Below the pieces are notes generated by a model. It was not told the DNA's origin and searched no databases. It saw nothing but the letters and a program-made list of their open reading frames with translations. Both the position numbers and the translations under genes were made by a program. 64,000 nucleotides of DNA from Acidobacteria bacterium SCN 69-37 (GTDB lineage: Bacteria; Acidobacteriota; Vicinamibacteria; Vicinamibacterales; SCN-69-37), in NCBI GenBank assembly GCA_001724025.1, contig MEDJ01000001.1, positions 248,001 to 312,000 on the forward strand, in the 5' to 3' direction. Of the stretch, positions 9,549-19,353 are shown piece after piece (positions within the stretch are counted from its first letter, which is position 1; every line of letters begins with the position of its first letter).

Positions 9549-9737
9549 ATGAGCGCGCGAGACGACGAGCCCACGGCGGCACGCCCGGTCCCCATTCGAC
9601 GCGCGCCCTCCGCACCCGAGGCCACGGCCTGCGACGCGCCGGTCCTCTGCGAACGCTGCCGCACGCCGATGTTCCGCATGCACGCGGTGTGGCGCTGCCC
9701 GTCCTGCGGCTTCAAGACGGACTGCTGCGGGTGGTAG
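9549..9737 (+). CDS. Small zinc-ribbon protein
   Basis: 62 residues: a disordered N-terminus rich in A, P and R, then a compact zinc ribbon CERCRTPMFRMHAVWRCPSC, with CxxC knuckles 14 residues apart, and a terminal FKTDCCGW. The two CxxC pairs can bind one structural zinc. Proteins of this layout are usually nucleic-acid or protein binding adaptors; no specific function can be assigned. The stop codon overlaps the probable GTG start of the methyltransferase, and the gene heads a three-gene overlapping unit. Confidence 0.7.
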   Translation: MSARDDEPTAARPVPIRRAPSAPEATACDAPVLCERCRTPMFRMHAVWRCPSCGFKTDCCGW

Positions 9738-10528
9738 TCGATCACGCGCGCTCCGGATTCGCCGGGGACGCCGACTGGATCGACGCGGTCATCGCGCGAC
9801 ACACGATGCCCTTTTCCCGTCCGGAGTTCCTGAAGGCCGTTCGTGCGCTGTCGGCCCGGTACGTCGAGCATCGGAGCGCCCTGCCCTCGCGCTCGCCGCT
9901 CGACTCGGCCGGCAAGCGGGCGGCGTTTGCCGGCTTCTATGCGCCACTCCACTACCTGACGATCCGCGGCCTGCTGCGCGCCCTGCCGCTCGGCCCCCAA
10001 TCGCGCGTGCTCGATCTGGGCTGCGGCACGGGCGTGGGCGGCCTGGCCTGGGCGGCGTCCCTGCCCACCGCCGTGCCGGTGACCGGCGTCGATCTCAACA
10101 CCTGGGCACTCGAGGAACTGCGGTGGAACAGCCGACACCTGGCGATCCCGTGTCGCACGCAGCGTGGCTCGATGGTGGACGTGCTCGACAAGACGCTGTC
10201 GGGCCGGCGGCGCCAGGACCTGGCAGGCACGGGCATCGTCTGCGCCTGGAGCGCGAACGAATTACCCGGCCCGCTGCGCGATCGCCTGCTGACACACCTG
10301 CTCGACGCCCACCGGGCCGGCGCGTCGGTCCTGATCGTCGAACCGCTGGCGCTGTCGGCCGTGCCGTGGTGGGCGTTATGGCAGGCGGCCGTCACGTCGG
10401 CGGGCGGCAGTGCGGACGAGTGGCGCCTGGCACCCGACCTGCCGCCCGCGCTCGCCGAACTCGACGAGGCCGCGGGCTTCAGGCGCGACGCGCTCACGGC
10501 CCGATCCTTCTGGTTGGAGGCTGCATGA
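9731..10528 (+). CDS. Class I SAM-dependent methyltransferase
   Basis: About 265 residues. The SAM-binding motif I is VLDLGCGTGVGGLAWA near residue 90, followed by the acidic motif II in VTGVDLNTWALEELRWN and motif IV at CAWSANELPGP. A helical N-terminal region of about 85 residues precedes the Rossmann domain. The substrate is unknown; the N-terminal helices and the ANELPG block resemble Rsm22-like or small-molecule methyltransferases only weakly. The GTG at 9731 overlaps the zinc-ribbon stop. The gene overlaps the downstream outer-membrane protein by 4 bp (ATGA). Confidence 0.8.
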   Translation: MVVDHARSGFAGDADWIDAVIARHTMPFSRPEFLKAVRALSARYVEHRSALPSRSPLDSAGKRAAFAGFYAPLHYLTIRGLLRALPLGPQSRVLDLGCGTGVGGLAWAASLPTAVPVTGVDLNTWALEELRWNSRHLAIPCRTQRGSMVDVLDKTLSGRRRQDLAGTGIVCAWSANELPGPLRDRLLTHLLDAHRAGASVLIVEPLALSAVPWWALWQAAVTSAGGSADEWRLAPDLPPALAELDEAAGFRRDALTARSFWLEAA

Positions 10529-11880
10529 TCCTGCCGCGCCGCACACCCGCCGCGATGCGGCTCGTCCTCGCGGTCGCCGTGGCCCTCGCCACGGCGACCG
10601 CCGCCACCGTCGTCCGCGCCGCCCAAGACGGCGCGGACGTGCCGCCCGCATCCGCCGGCGCGGCGGATCCGGCAGGCACGACAGCCACGGCTGTCGTGCC
10701 GCCGGGTGCGCCGCTGATCATCAACAGCGTCACCGTCGAGCGGCTGCGGCGCACGCCGGAGCCGCTCGTTCGCGCCCTGGCCGGCGTCGAGGCAGGCCGC
10801 GCGTCATCGGCGCGCGGCCTGCGGCGCGCCGCGCGGCGGCTCGGCGAACTGCCGACCGCCGCGCGCACGTCACTGGCCGTGCGCCCGGCCGGGCCCGGTC
10901 GCGCGGCCCTGCGCCTCGTCGCCGACGAGAAGCCGATCGTGCCGGCCGGCACGATCGGCTGGAGCAGCGTGGCGCTCGACGCCGTGCTCAGCCGCACGGT
11001 GCGCTTCGACGTCGCCGCGCCGTTCGCGCAGGCCGATCTCTGGCAGCCCTCTTTCCTCTGGCCGCGCGCCCGTCGTCGGCTCGGCCTTCACGTGGCGCTG
11101 CCCCTGCCCGGATCCCGGCGCGGTGTCCTGCACGTCGACGCGTTCGGGGAACGCCAGACGTACGCGCGTCCGCTGGCCGGCCTGCCCATGTTCGAGGAGC
11201 AGCGACGACGCGTGGGCCTGCGGTATGCCGACTGGATTCACGATCAGGTGCGGCTCGAGGGCGGCCTGGCCGCCGATCGCCTGGCCGGTCGCGACTATCT
11301 CGCCTTCCAGGGGATTGCCACCGTGACGCTGTTCGCCGATCACGTGGCCGCCCACCTGCGGACCGAGCGCTGGCTGCCGCGCGCGTCGGACGATGTGGCC
11401 CACGCCACGGTCCACGCGTCGCTCGACTGGCGCTCGACGACCGACGAGGACGCGACGCGGTGGATCGGCCACGTCGGGCTGATCCGTGCCTCGGACCAGG
11501 CACCGCTCGCGCTCTGGGCCGCGGCCGCCTCGGGCGGCGATCGCCAGATCCTCCTGCGCGGTCACGTGCTGCACCATCAGCACGTGCTCGCGAGCGAGGT
11601 CTTTGGCCGTCGGCTCGCATACGGCACGGTGGAGCACATCACGCCCGTCTGGCGCTCGCGCTACGCGGCCGTGGGCGTGGCCGGATTCGTGGACGTCGCC
11701 CGCGCGTTCGATCGCCTCGACGGCGCGGCCCCCACGCGCCTGCACATCGACGTCGGCGCGGGCCTCCGGCTGTCGCGTCCGACCGACGCGAGTCAACTCC
11801 GTCTCGATTGGGGCGTCGGCCTGCGCGACGGACGCATGCGCGTGTCGGCCGGGTACCTCACGGCGTGGGGACGTCCCTGA
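10525..11880 (+). CDS. Omp85-like outer-membrane protein with one POTRA-like domain
   Basis: 451 residues. An N-terminal signal sequence (LVLAVAVALATATAATVVRA) is followed by a POTRA-like module around residues 65-135 (APLIINSVTVERLRRTPEPL to ALRLVADEKP). From about residue 145 alternating strands with many R and L residues suggest a beta-barrel, ending QLRLDWGVGLRDGRMRVSAG. This resembles BamA/TamA/ShlB-type surface antigens but is shorter and lacks a clear barrel RGF motif, so membership is tentative. Coupling to a methyltransferase is unusual for the family. It is followed by a REP pair. Confidence 0.55.
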   Translation: MILPRRTPAAMRLVLAVAVALATATAATVVRAAQDGADVPPASAGAADPAGTTATAVVPPGAPLIINSVTVERLRRTPEPLVRALAGVEAGRASSARGLRRAARRLGELPTAARTSLAVRPAGPGRAALRLVADEKPIVPAGTIGWSSVALDAVLSRTVRFDVAAPFAQADLWQPSFLWPRARRRLGLHVALPLPGSRRGVLHVDAFGERQTYARPLAGLPMFEEQRRRVGLRYADWIHDQVRLEGGLAADRLAGRDYLAFQGIATVTLFADHVAAHLRTERWLPRASDDVAHATVHASLDWRSTTDEDATRWIGHVGLIRASDQAPLALWAAAASGGDRQILLRGHVLHHQHVLASEVFGRRLAYGTVEHITPVWRSRYAAVGVAGFVDVARAFDRLDGAAPTRLHIDVGAGLRLSRPTDASQLRLDWGVGLRDGRMRVSAGYLTAWGRP

Positions 11881-11905
11881 TCGCCGCACCCGCCGCGCGC
11901 AGGAT

Positions 11906-11962
11906 GGAGGCCAGGGGCTTCAGCCCCTGGCGCAGCCGCACGGGCTGAAGCCCGTGCGCTCC
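11906..11962. repeat. Inverted pair of REP-like palindromes
   Basis: Two palindromes with different stem sequences in head-to-head order: GGAG with CCAGGGGCTTCAGCCCCTGG, then GCACGGGCTGAAGCCCGTGC with CTCC. The GGAG foot and CTTCAG loop are shared with the other REPs in the window. The pair lies between convergent genes (outer-membrane protein and FAD oxidoreductase), a typical REP/BIME location. Confidence 0.85.
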
Positions 11963-12054
11963 ATTCGGACAAACCCGGCCGCTCGAGGTCGACACCGAAC
12001 TGGAAACCGCTCCAGTCGCCGCACCCGCTCGCGCGCAGGCGACCGGCACGTCCA

Positions 12055-13308
12055 TCAACACACAGCGCGCGCGTCAGGCGCGCGCTCCCACGGGCCCGGC
12101 AGTCCGCCCTGTCGCCGCACGTCGAACAGGTCGGCCCAGGGACTGGTCACGCCGCGGGCCGCATCGACGGCCATCATCCCGGCCAGCGTGCCGTAGGTCA
12201 TGCCGTTGCCACCGAACCCCGTGGCCACGAACACGCCGGGCCGCACCTCGCCGATGAGCGGCCGGCCATCGATCGAGTCGACGATCGTGCCGGACCAGCG
12301 GCGCTCGATGCGCACGCCCGGCAGCCGCTGGGCCAGGCGGCGCTCGAGCCGCGCGAACCGCTCGGCCGGCGCCGCCGGCTCGTCGCCGGCGTGATCGACG
12401 CCCCCGAAGATGACGAGATCCGGCGCCCCATCCCGATCGGTCCGATCGATGCGCAGGTACTCGTACGCGGCATCACGGTGTTCCCAGTAGATGCCCTCGT
12501 CCACAGGTCCGGCAGGGGCCGTACCGCTGATCACGTAGCTCGTCGACACGTTCACCAGCGGCTGTGGTCCGTCATCCTCGAACCGCGCGAACGGCAGCGG
12601 CACGTGCGTGGCCACGACCAGGTAGCGCGCGGTCACGCGGTGCCCTGCCGCCGAGACGATCACGGTGTCGTCCACCTGATCGATGGCGTCGACGTGCGTC
12701 GACTCGTACACCCCGCTGCCGTCGCCGTCGATGCGATCGAGCAGCACGCTCACGTATCGGAGCGGGTGCAGCCGCGCCTGCCCGTCGAACCACACGCCCG
12801 GTCCGCCAAGCCCCGGGACCGCGTCGACGTACGCCGCGTCGATCCCGAGCGTGTGCGCCGCGGCCGCTTCCTGCGCCAGCGCGGCCCTGGCCTGCACACC
12901 CGGCACGCCGTGCGGCGCGTGCAGGCAGCCACGGACCCAGGCGAAGTCGCAATGGATGCGCGCGTCGCGGATCTCGGCCCTGATGCGCGTGATCGCGGCG
13001 AAGCCGGCCTCCCAGATCGCCCGTGCCCTGGCCGCGCCGATCCGCTCGATCAGGCGCGTCAGCGGCACGTCGGTGACGGCCGTCAGGTGCGCCGTCGACC
13101 GGCCCGTCTGCCCCGATCCGCAGCGATCGGCTTCGAGCAGCGCCACGCGCAGCCCGGCCTGCTTGGCCAGGTGCGCGGTGGTGATGCCCGTCACCCCCGA
13201 TCCAATGACGATGAGATCCACGTCCAGGGACCGATCGAGCCGCCCGAACGTCGGCAACTGCGCGGTCGACGCCCAGCACGACTCCCCCACATTGACCCGA
13301 TCGAACAT
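12055..13308 (-). CDS. FAD-dependent oxidoreductase, DAO superfamily (YhfW/PuuB-like)
   Basis: 417 residues. The dinucleotide-binding motif is VDLIVIGSGVTGITTAHLAKQ at about residue 30, and the conserved GRSTAHLTAVTD helix follows. The C-terminal FAD motif is DGRPLIGEV with VATGFGGNGMTYG. This architecture (CWASTAQLPTF start, SYVISG block) is that of YhfW-like oxidases and gamma-glutamylputrescine oxidase relatives. YhfW-type proteins usually carry a C-terminal Rieske 2Fe-2S domain; no CxH...CxxH pair is present and the protein ends about 90 residues early. The substrate is probably an amine or amino acid, but this is not shown by the sequence. Confidence 0.85.
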   Translation of the reverse strand: MFDRVNVGESCWASTAQLPTFGRLDRSLDVDLIVIGSGVTGITTAHLAKQAGLRVALLEADRCGSGQTGRSTAHLTAVTDVPLTRLIERIGAARARAIWEAGFAAITRIRAEIRDARIHCDFAWVRGCLHAPHGVPGVQARAALAQEAAAAHTLGIDAAYVDAVPGLGGPGVWFDGQARLHPLRYVSVLLDRIDGDGSGVYESTHVDAIDQVDDTVIVSAAGHRVTARYLVVATHVPLPFARFEDDGPQPLVNVSTSYVISGTAPAGPVDEGIYWEHRDAAYEYLRIDRTDRDGAPDLVIFGGVDHAGDEPAAPAERFARLERRLAQRLPGVRIERRWSGTIVDSIDGRPLIGEVRPGVFVATGFGGNGMTYGTLAGMMAVDAARGVTSPWADLFDVRRQGGLPGPWERAPDARAVC

Positions 13309-13458
13309 CTCACCCCGCTTCGTTCATGCCTTGCGTGACGGGAGCCTCTGGGCGCAGTGCAAGTGACAGGCCATCGCCGCGTGCGGACGACGACGACAGC
13401 CGACGCACACTTCGGCGCGCGGCTGCACGCTCTCGCGCACGAAAGAGGGGATGCGATT

Positions 13459-14799
13459 TCAGGTCCGTCGCGCGGGCGCGGGGGCCTCGACGCGACGCGG
13501 GACGCGAATCGTGAACCGCGTGGGTCCGCCGGCGGGATGGTCGAGCGCGTACGCGAACCCGTGGGCCGAGAGGATCTCGCCCACGAGCGTGAGGCCGATG
13601 CCCTGCCCGAGCGGCTTCGTGCTGAAGAACGGCGTGAAGAGATGCGCGCGCGCTTCCTCCCCGGGGCCGGGGCCGGAGTCGTCAATCGAGACGACGACCT
13701 CGTCGTCGTCCCCGGCGAGATCGATGGTGACGAGTCCACCGGTGCCGGCAGCCTCGACCGCGTTCCTGAGGATATTGAGGCACGCCTGCTCGAGTTGATC
13801 GCGGTCGGCGTCCACGCACACGGCCGGCGCGTCGGACGGCCAGGCGCAACGGACCTCGACGTCGCGGACGTGCGCCCGGGTCAGCGTGGCCACCTGCTGC
13901 AGCAGCGTTCGCAGATCGACGGGCCGACGCACCGGGGACGGCAGGCGGAACACATCGGCGAACCGGCGCATGAACTGGTTCAGCCGGGTCGATCGATCGA
14001 TGGCAATCCGCAGCGCGTACTCGACGTCCGTGCGGCTGTCGGGCGTGAGCTCGGCCGTGTAGGCGAGCGACGATTCGAGCAGCGAATTGGTGGCCGTGAC
14101 GCTGTTGTTGACCTCGTGCGACATCACGCGCACCAGCTTCTCGTACGCGGCACGCTCGATCCGCCGGGCCTCGTCGGTCAGTTCCTCCAGCACGTAGAAC
14201 GTCCGCGCGAAGCCGCGATCGACGAACCCGCCGCGATGACATCGCACCCGGCGTGTGCCGCCCGCACCGGAGACCTCCACCGCACCCGGCTCGAGCCCGC
14301 CGAGCACCGCACCAAGCGACGAGGGCAGATCCGTCACGGCGCGGCCGACGACCGCGTCCCTGCCGAGATCGAGCAGGCGCAACGCCGCCGGATTCGCCTC
14401 CGCAATCCGGTCGTCGAAATCGAGGATCAGCATGCCGGAGGGCGAGGCCGTGATTACCTGGTCGAGGAAGTGGTGCTGCTCCTGGATCCGTGCGCGTTCG
14501 GCCCTCAGCGTATCAGCCATCCGGTTGTAGACCTGGACCAGCTGGTTCACGCGCGCGTCGGCCACCGGCCGCAGGCGCGCGGTGAACTCCTCTTCGCGGA
14601 TCAGCCGCTCCGCATCGTCGCCGAGATCGACGACCTTGAGCACGCGCCTCGCCAGCGTCAGGCCCGTGGCCAGCAACAGCAGCGTCGCCGCCTCTACCGC
14701 GACCAGCCAGTACGATCCGTTCGCCACGACGAACAGGACCGCGGCAAACCCCACGTGAACGACGACGAGGTAGAGCGGGATCGCGCGGCGGAGCGTCAC
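13459..14799 (-). CDS. Membrane sensor histidine kinase, NtrY-like
   Basis: 446 residues. Two N-terminal helices (LYLVVVHVGFAAVLFVVANG, YWLVAVEAATLLLLATGLTL) give a very short periplasmic loop. Then come a HAMP-like linker, a PAS domain (FLDQVITASPSGMLILDFDD), the phosphoacceptor SHEVNNS and the ATPase domain: N-box CLNILRNAVEAA, G1 DDSGPGPG, F-box FTPFFSTKP, G2 GQGIGLTLV. Its GTG start overlaps the response-regulator stop by 4 bp. It should phosphorylate that sigma-54 activator, and together they close the six-gene ABC transporter operon, so the pair likely senses an envelope signal linked to that transporter. Confidence 0.93.
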   Translation of the reverse strand: MTLRRAIPLYLVVVHVGFAAVLFVVANGSYWLVAVEAATLLLLATGLTLARRVLKVVDLGDDAERLIREEEFTARLRPVADARVNQLVQVYNRMADTLRAERARIQEQHHFLDQVITASPSGMLILDFDDRIAEANPAALRLLDLGRDAVVGRAVTDLPSSLGAVLGGLEPGAVEVSGAGGTRRVRCHRGGFVDRGFARTFYVLEELTDEARRIERAAYEKLVRVMSHEVNNSVTATNSLLESSLAYTAELTPDSRTDVEYALRIAIDRSTRLNQFMRRFADVFRLPSPVRRPVDLRTLLQQVATLTRAHVRDVEVRCAWPSDAPAVCVDADRDQLEQACLNILRNAVEAAGTGGLVTIDLAGDDDEVVVSIDDSGPGPGEEARAHLFTPFFSTKPLGQGIGLTLVGEILSAHGFAYALDHPAGGPTRFTIRVPRRVEAPAPARRT

Positions 14800-16169
14800 A
14801 CGTCGATCCCGTATTTCTCCAGGCGACGATAGAGCGCCGCGCGGCTCAGGCCGAGCACCTCGGCCACGCGACTCATGTTCCCGCCGCAGTGCCCGAGGGC
14901 CTTGACGATCATCGCGCGCTCCATCTCGTCGACGGTCATCGTGCCGACCGGCGGCAGCGGATCGGATGGTGGCCGCGCGTGGCCGCCCTCCTGGCTCTTC
15001 GTGAATTCGTCGACATCGAGCACGGGGGATCCGCTGACGAGCACGGCACGCTCCACCGTCTGCCGCAACTGCCGGATGTTGCCCGGCCAGGGCTGCGCCT
15101 GGAGCCAGCGTCGCGCCGCGTCGGTCAGGGTCAGCGGGCCGAGACCGTAGACCTGCGCCACGCCCTGCAGGATGCTGGCGGTCAGCCGCGGAATGTCGTC
15201 GCGACGTTCGCGCAGCGGCGGCAGGTGCACGCCGATCAGGTTGATGCGATACAGCAGGTCCTCGCGGAACGCGCCGTGAGCCACGATCTCGGCAAGCGGC
15301 CTGTTCGTGGCCGACACGACGCGGACGTCGACCTCGCGCCGCACGCTCGATCCCAGGACCTCGAACGTGCGGTCCTGGAGCACCCGCAGCATCTTCACCT
15401 GCGAGGCCGCGTCAAGATCGCCGATCTCATCGAGGAAGATCGTGCCCGTGTGGGCGAGCTCGAAACGCCCCTTCCTGTCGGTCCTCGCATCCGTGAAGGC
15501 CCCGCGCACGTGGCCGAACATCTCGCTCTCGAACAGCGACGCCGCGATGCCGCCGAGATTCACCTTCACGAAGGGGCGGCCGGCCCGGCGACTGTTGGCG
15601 TGCAGCGCCTCGGCGATCAATTCCTTGCCGGTGCCGCTCTCGCCCGTGACCAGCACCGACGCATCGGTCGCCGCCACACGGCCGACGAGTTGCAGCACGC
15701 GGCGCAGCGCGAGGCTCTGCCCGACGATCCGACCGAAGTCGTAGCGCTCGTCCAGCGCCTCGCGCGTGGGGACGTCGTCGCCACGCCCAGCGGCGCGAGC
15801 CTGTTCGATGCCGAGGACCGTGTGCACGGTCTGCATCACCTGCTGGTTGCTCCAGGGCTTCGTGATGAAATCCGACGCCCCGGCCTTCATCCCGCGCACG
15901 GCGAGATCGATCGAGCCCCACGCGGTGATCAGGATGACCGGGAGGTCGGGATGCCGCGTCCGGATCTGTCCGAGCAGGGCCATCCCCTCGTCGCCCGACG
16001 TCCGGCGCGAGAAGTTCATGTCCTGGATCACGAGATCGCACCGCTCGCGCGCGAGCGCGTCGAGCGCCGCATCCGGCGTCGCCACGGCCGTCGCCCGGTG
16101 GCCGGCCTGCTTGAGCAGCAGCGCCAGGGAGGCCGTCACCGACGGTTCGTCATCGATCAGCAGGATCAT
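14796..16169 (-). CDS. Sigma-54-type response regulator (NtrC family) with GAFTDA loop
   Basis: 457 residues. The receiver domain (1-120) has phosphoacceptor Asp50 in VIQDMNF. The AAA+ domain follows: Walker A GESGTGKE, Walker B IFLDEIGDLD, sensor I SATNR, arginine finger region REDLLYRINL. The C-terminal Fis-type helix-turn-helix is NMSRVAEVLGLSRAALYRRL. The sigma-54 contact loop reads GAFTDA instead of canonical GAFTGA. The ATG at 16169 begins the receiver strand MILLIDDEPS directly. It is 11 bp downstream of the permease gene and overlaps the kinase gene. The likely target is its own ABC operon, but no sigma-54 promoter was recognised upstream of 20598. Confidence 0.93.
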   Translation of the reverse strand: MILLIDDEPSVTASLALLLKQAGHRATAVATPDAALDALARERCDLVIQDMNFSRRTSGDEGMALLGQIRTRHPDLPVILITAWGSIDLAVRGMKAGASDFITKPWSNQQVMQTVHTVLGIEQARAAGRGDDVPTREALDERYDFGRIVGQSLALRRVLQLVGRVAATDASVLVTGESGTGKELIAEALHANSRRAGRPFVKVNLGGIAASLFESEMFGHVRGAFTDARTDRKGRFELAHTGTIFLDEIGDLDAASQVKMLRVLQDRTFEVLGSSVRREVDVRVVSATNRPLAEIVAHGAFREDLLYRINLIGVHLPPLRERRDDIPRLTASILQGVAQVYGLGPLTLTDAARRWLQAQPWPGNIRQLRQTVERAVLVSGSPVLDVDEFTKSQEGGHARPPSDPLPPVGTMTVDEMERAMIVKALGHCGGNMSRVAEVLGLSRAALYRRLEKYGIDV

Positions 16170-16180
16170 CGAGGTTCGGC

Positions 16181-17434
16181 TCACTCGTCGCGCAGGGCCA
16201 GCGCCGGCGTGATCCGGGTGGCCAGCCGGCTCGGATACCAGGCGCAGAGAATCGTCACGGAGTATACGGCCACGATGGCGGCGATCACGCCGGAGACGAA
16301 CACCGGCCGAGGCACCACGGTCATCCAGGCCGGCAGCGGCAGCAGCGGAATCTGGATCAACAGCACGCAGCCGAGGACGATGGCAAACGAGACGGTCACG
16401 ACCAGTTCGACGATGACCTGCCGGCCCACGTTCCGCGCGGATGCGCCCTGCGCGCGCCGCAGGCCGAATTCCTTCGTCCGTGTGGTGACACTCTGCCAGA
16501 CCACCCCTGTCAGCCCCAGGGCCACCATCAGGAGCATGGCGGCAGCCACGGTCGTGATGATGGACAGCGGCACGATGTTGTCGCGCAGCATGCCCTCGCG
16601 CAGGACCTCGATCGGCCGCACCGTGAACGACCAGGTCGGCGCCAGCACACGGAAGCGCCCGAGCAGTGTCTCCTCGAATGCCGCCGTCGTGCCCGGACGC
16701 ACGCGGATCTGCAGCACGTCCGGCAACGACAGGTCCTCGAGCGGCGCGTCGAGCGACTGCCGCAGGAACAGCAGCGGCACGGCCATCGACAGTTCCCCCT
16801 GCCGCCGGAAGTCGTCGATGACGCCGACGACGCGCTTCGGTCTCGGCGCCGGCCCACCGGCGCTTCCCGGAAACGGCGCCTCGACGATCGTCTCGCCCGC
16901 GGCCTCGTCGCGGCCGAAGATCTCGCGCGCGAGGAGCCTGTTGATGACCACCGGTTCCCACCCACCGGTCCACGCGACGTCGTCTTCGCGCGAGAACCAT
17001 CGACCGTCGATCAGCTGGATCCCCAGGACGTCGGCGAAGGCGTCATCCGCGCGGTTCTTCGCGACCGAGATGGCGTCCCGTCCCTCGACGAGGAGCGCAT
17101 CGCTCCACGTGTACCACTGATAGGGTCCCATCGCGGTCCACGCCACGGCCTCGACAGCCGGCTGCGCCCGGAGTTCCGTGAGGATCTGGCGGAGCGTCTG
17201 GCGTGCCAGGTCCTTCGCCTCATCCTCCGTGCCCGCGGTCCCCGCGGGACGCCGCACCTCCACCGACCACACATCCTGATACGAGAACCCCAGCGGCCGC
17301 AGCGCGTTCGTACCGAAGTGCGCGGCGAGCACGGCCACCGCGACCACCAGGAGGAACGTCACGAACATCTCGGCGACGAGCAGGCCGTTCTGCCGCTTGC
17401 GGTTCCACATCAATCGGATCAGATGACGCATCAT
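16181..17434 (-). CDS. MacB-type ABC permease (second of pair)
   Basis: 417 residues. One N-terminal helix (LLVAEMFVTFLLVVAVAVLA) is followed by a large periplasmic domain, then three C-terminal helices (IITTVAAAMLLMVALGLTGVV, a second with VELVVTVSFAIVLGCVLL, and a third with VSGVIAAIVAVYSVTILCAW). The cytoplasmic coupling motif TKEFGLRRAQGAS contacts the ATPase. It ends ATRITPALALRDE, the usual MacB/FtsX tail. The ATG overlaps the stop of the first permease and has GGAGG at ideal spacing. It probably forms a heterodimer with the neighbour to drive mechanotransmission across the envelope. Confidence 0.9.
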   Translation of the reverse strand: MMRHLIRLMWNRKRQNGLLVAEMFVTFLLVVAVAVLAAHFGTNALRPLGFSYQDVWSVEVRRPAGTAGTEDEAKDLARQTLRQILTELRAQPAVEAVAWTAMGPYQWYTWSDALLVEGRDAISVAKNRADDAFADVLGIQLIDGRWFSREDDVAWTGGWEPVVINRLLAREIFGRDEAAGETIVEAPFPGSAGGPAPRPKRVVGVIDDFRRQGELSMAVPLLFLRQSLDAPLEDLSLPDVLQIRVRPGTTAAFEETLLGRFRVLAPTWSFTVRPIEVLREGMLRDNIVPLSIITTVAAAMLLMVALGLTGVVWQSVTTRTKEFGLRRAQGASARNVGRQVIVELVVTVSFAIVLGCVLLIQIPLLPLPAWMTVVPRPVFVSGVIAAIVAVYSVTILCAWYPSRLATRITPALALRDE

Positions 17435-18666
17435 CGCGCGCCTCCCTTCAACGCCGCCACCGGGTGCAGCCGCGACATGCGCCACGCGGGATAGACGCCC
17501 GACACGACGCCGAACACCAGGGCCAGGCCGAGCCCGATCAGGAAGATGCGGACGTTCACCGCCAGCTGCGCGTGGGCGATCAGGCCGCTCCTGTTGATCA
17601 CGCCGAGCAGCGCGGCCGAGACCACCAGCGCCAGGACCGCCCCCACCATCGTGAGCAGGACGTTCTCGACCACGAACTGCGCCACGAGCGCGCGCGACGA
17701 GGCGCCGAAGGCCTTGCGCACCCCGATCTCCGACGATCGCTCCATGATCCGGCTGATGTTCAGGTTCACGAGGTTCACCGCCGGCAGCAGGGCGATCAGC
17801 CCCCCGAGCACGGCCAGCAGCGCGATCAGCCGCGGCGCCTTGCTGCGCGGATCGTCGTCGGGGAACATCTGACGCGCCCATCCCTCGAACGGTGTCTCGA
17901 ACGGCGCCACGAGACGATGCATGCCGGCCGGCAATTCCAGGCGCGACACGCGTTCGTCGAAGGTCTCGCGAATCAGCGCGATCGAGGCCCCGGGACCGGC
18001 CACGAGCGCGGCCTGGTAGCCGCCGAGGATTCCCTCCTGATCGAGCGGGGTCCGCTCCGTCGTCAGCGGCACCCAGACGTCGGCGTACGGCAGGTTCCGC
18101 ATCTCCGACACGTCGGGCACGACACCGACAATGGTGAACCGCTGTCCGCCGATCTCGATCGGTCGCCCGACGGCCGGTCCGTCGCCGAGGAGCCGATCGC
18201 GTGCCGAGGCCGTCACGACCGCCACGAAATCCGCGCGCTGCACGTCAGCCTCGGTGAACGGTCGTCCCTCGAGGAACGCGAACGAGAACACGCGCCAGAA
18301 GCCGCCGTCGGTGCGCTTCATCGCCAGCGTCTGTTTCCGTCCATCCACGAACGCGTCCGCCGCGATCGGCGACGAGAAGATGGCCAGGTTCTCGGCGCCC
18401 GGCAGGTGCCGTGCCTGGCGATCGAACAGCGCGTAGGTGCCCTGCGCACTCATCATGCGGCCACCGTCGCCGAACAGGCTGACGCGCATCACGGCCAGCA
18501 CGCGTCCCCGCCCCGTATCGGGTCCCGGGCCGAACCCGTGATCGAGCATCGCGGCAATGAGGACCAGGATCACGAGCGTCGCGACGATGCCGAAGAGACT
18601 GACGAGCGTGAAGATCTTCCGGCGCAGGAGCACCTTCACGGCCACGGCGAGATGATGACGCCACAT
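17431..18666 (-). CDS. MacB-type ABC permease (first of pair)
   Basis: 411 residues with the MacB fold: N-terminal helix (IFTLVSLFGIVATLVILVLIA), a periplasmic MacB_PCD domain containing FAFLEGRPFTEADVQ and FTIVGVVPDVSEMRN, and three C-terminal helices. The cytoplasmic loop RSSEIGVRKAFGASSRALV is the coupling helix seen in the family, and the tail is VHPVAALKG-like (LHPVAALKGGAR). An AGGAGC lies just before the ATG, and the gene is 8 bp downstream of the ATPase. Sequence differs clearly from the second permease, supporting a heterodimer. Confidence 0.92.
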   Translation of the reverse strand: MWRHHLAVAVKVLLRRKIFTLVSLFGIVATLVILVLIAAMLDHGFGPGPDTGRGRVLAVMRVSLFGDGGRMMSAQGTYALFDRQARHLPGAENLAIFSSPIAADAFVDGRKQTLAMKRTDGGFWRVFSFAFLEGRPFTEADVQRADFVAVVTASARDRLLGDGPAVGRPIEIGGQRFTIVGVVPDVSEMRNLPYADVWVPLTTERTPLDQEGILGGYQAALVAGPGASIALIRETFDERVSRLELPAGMHRLVAPFETPFEGWARQMFPDDDPRSKAPRLIALLAVLGGLIALLPAVNLVNLNISRIMERSSEIGVRKAFGASSRALVAQFVVENVLLTMVGAVLALVVSAALLGVINRSGLIAHAQLAVNVRIFLIGLGLALVFGVVSGVYPAWRMSRLHPVAALKGGAR

Positions 18667-18674
18667 GATCGCTC

Positions 18675-19340
<666 letters not shown>

Positions 19341-19353
19341 CACCCGTTCCTCG

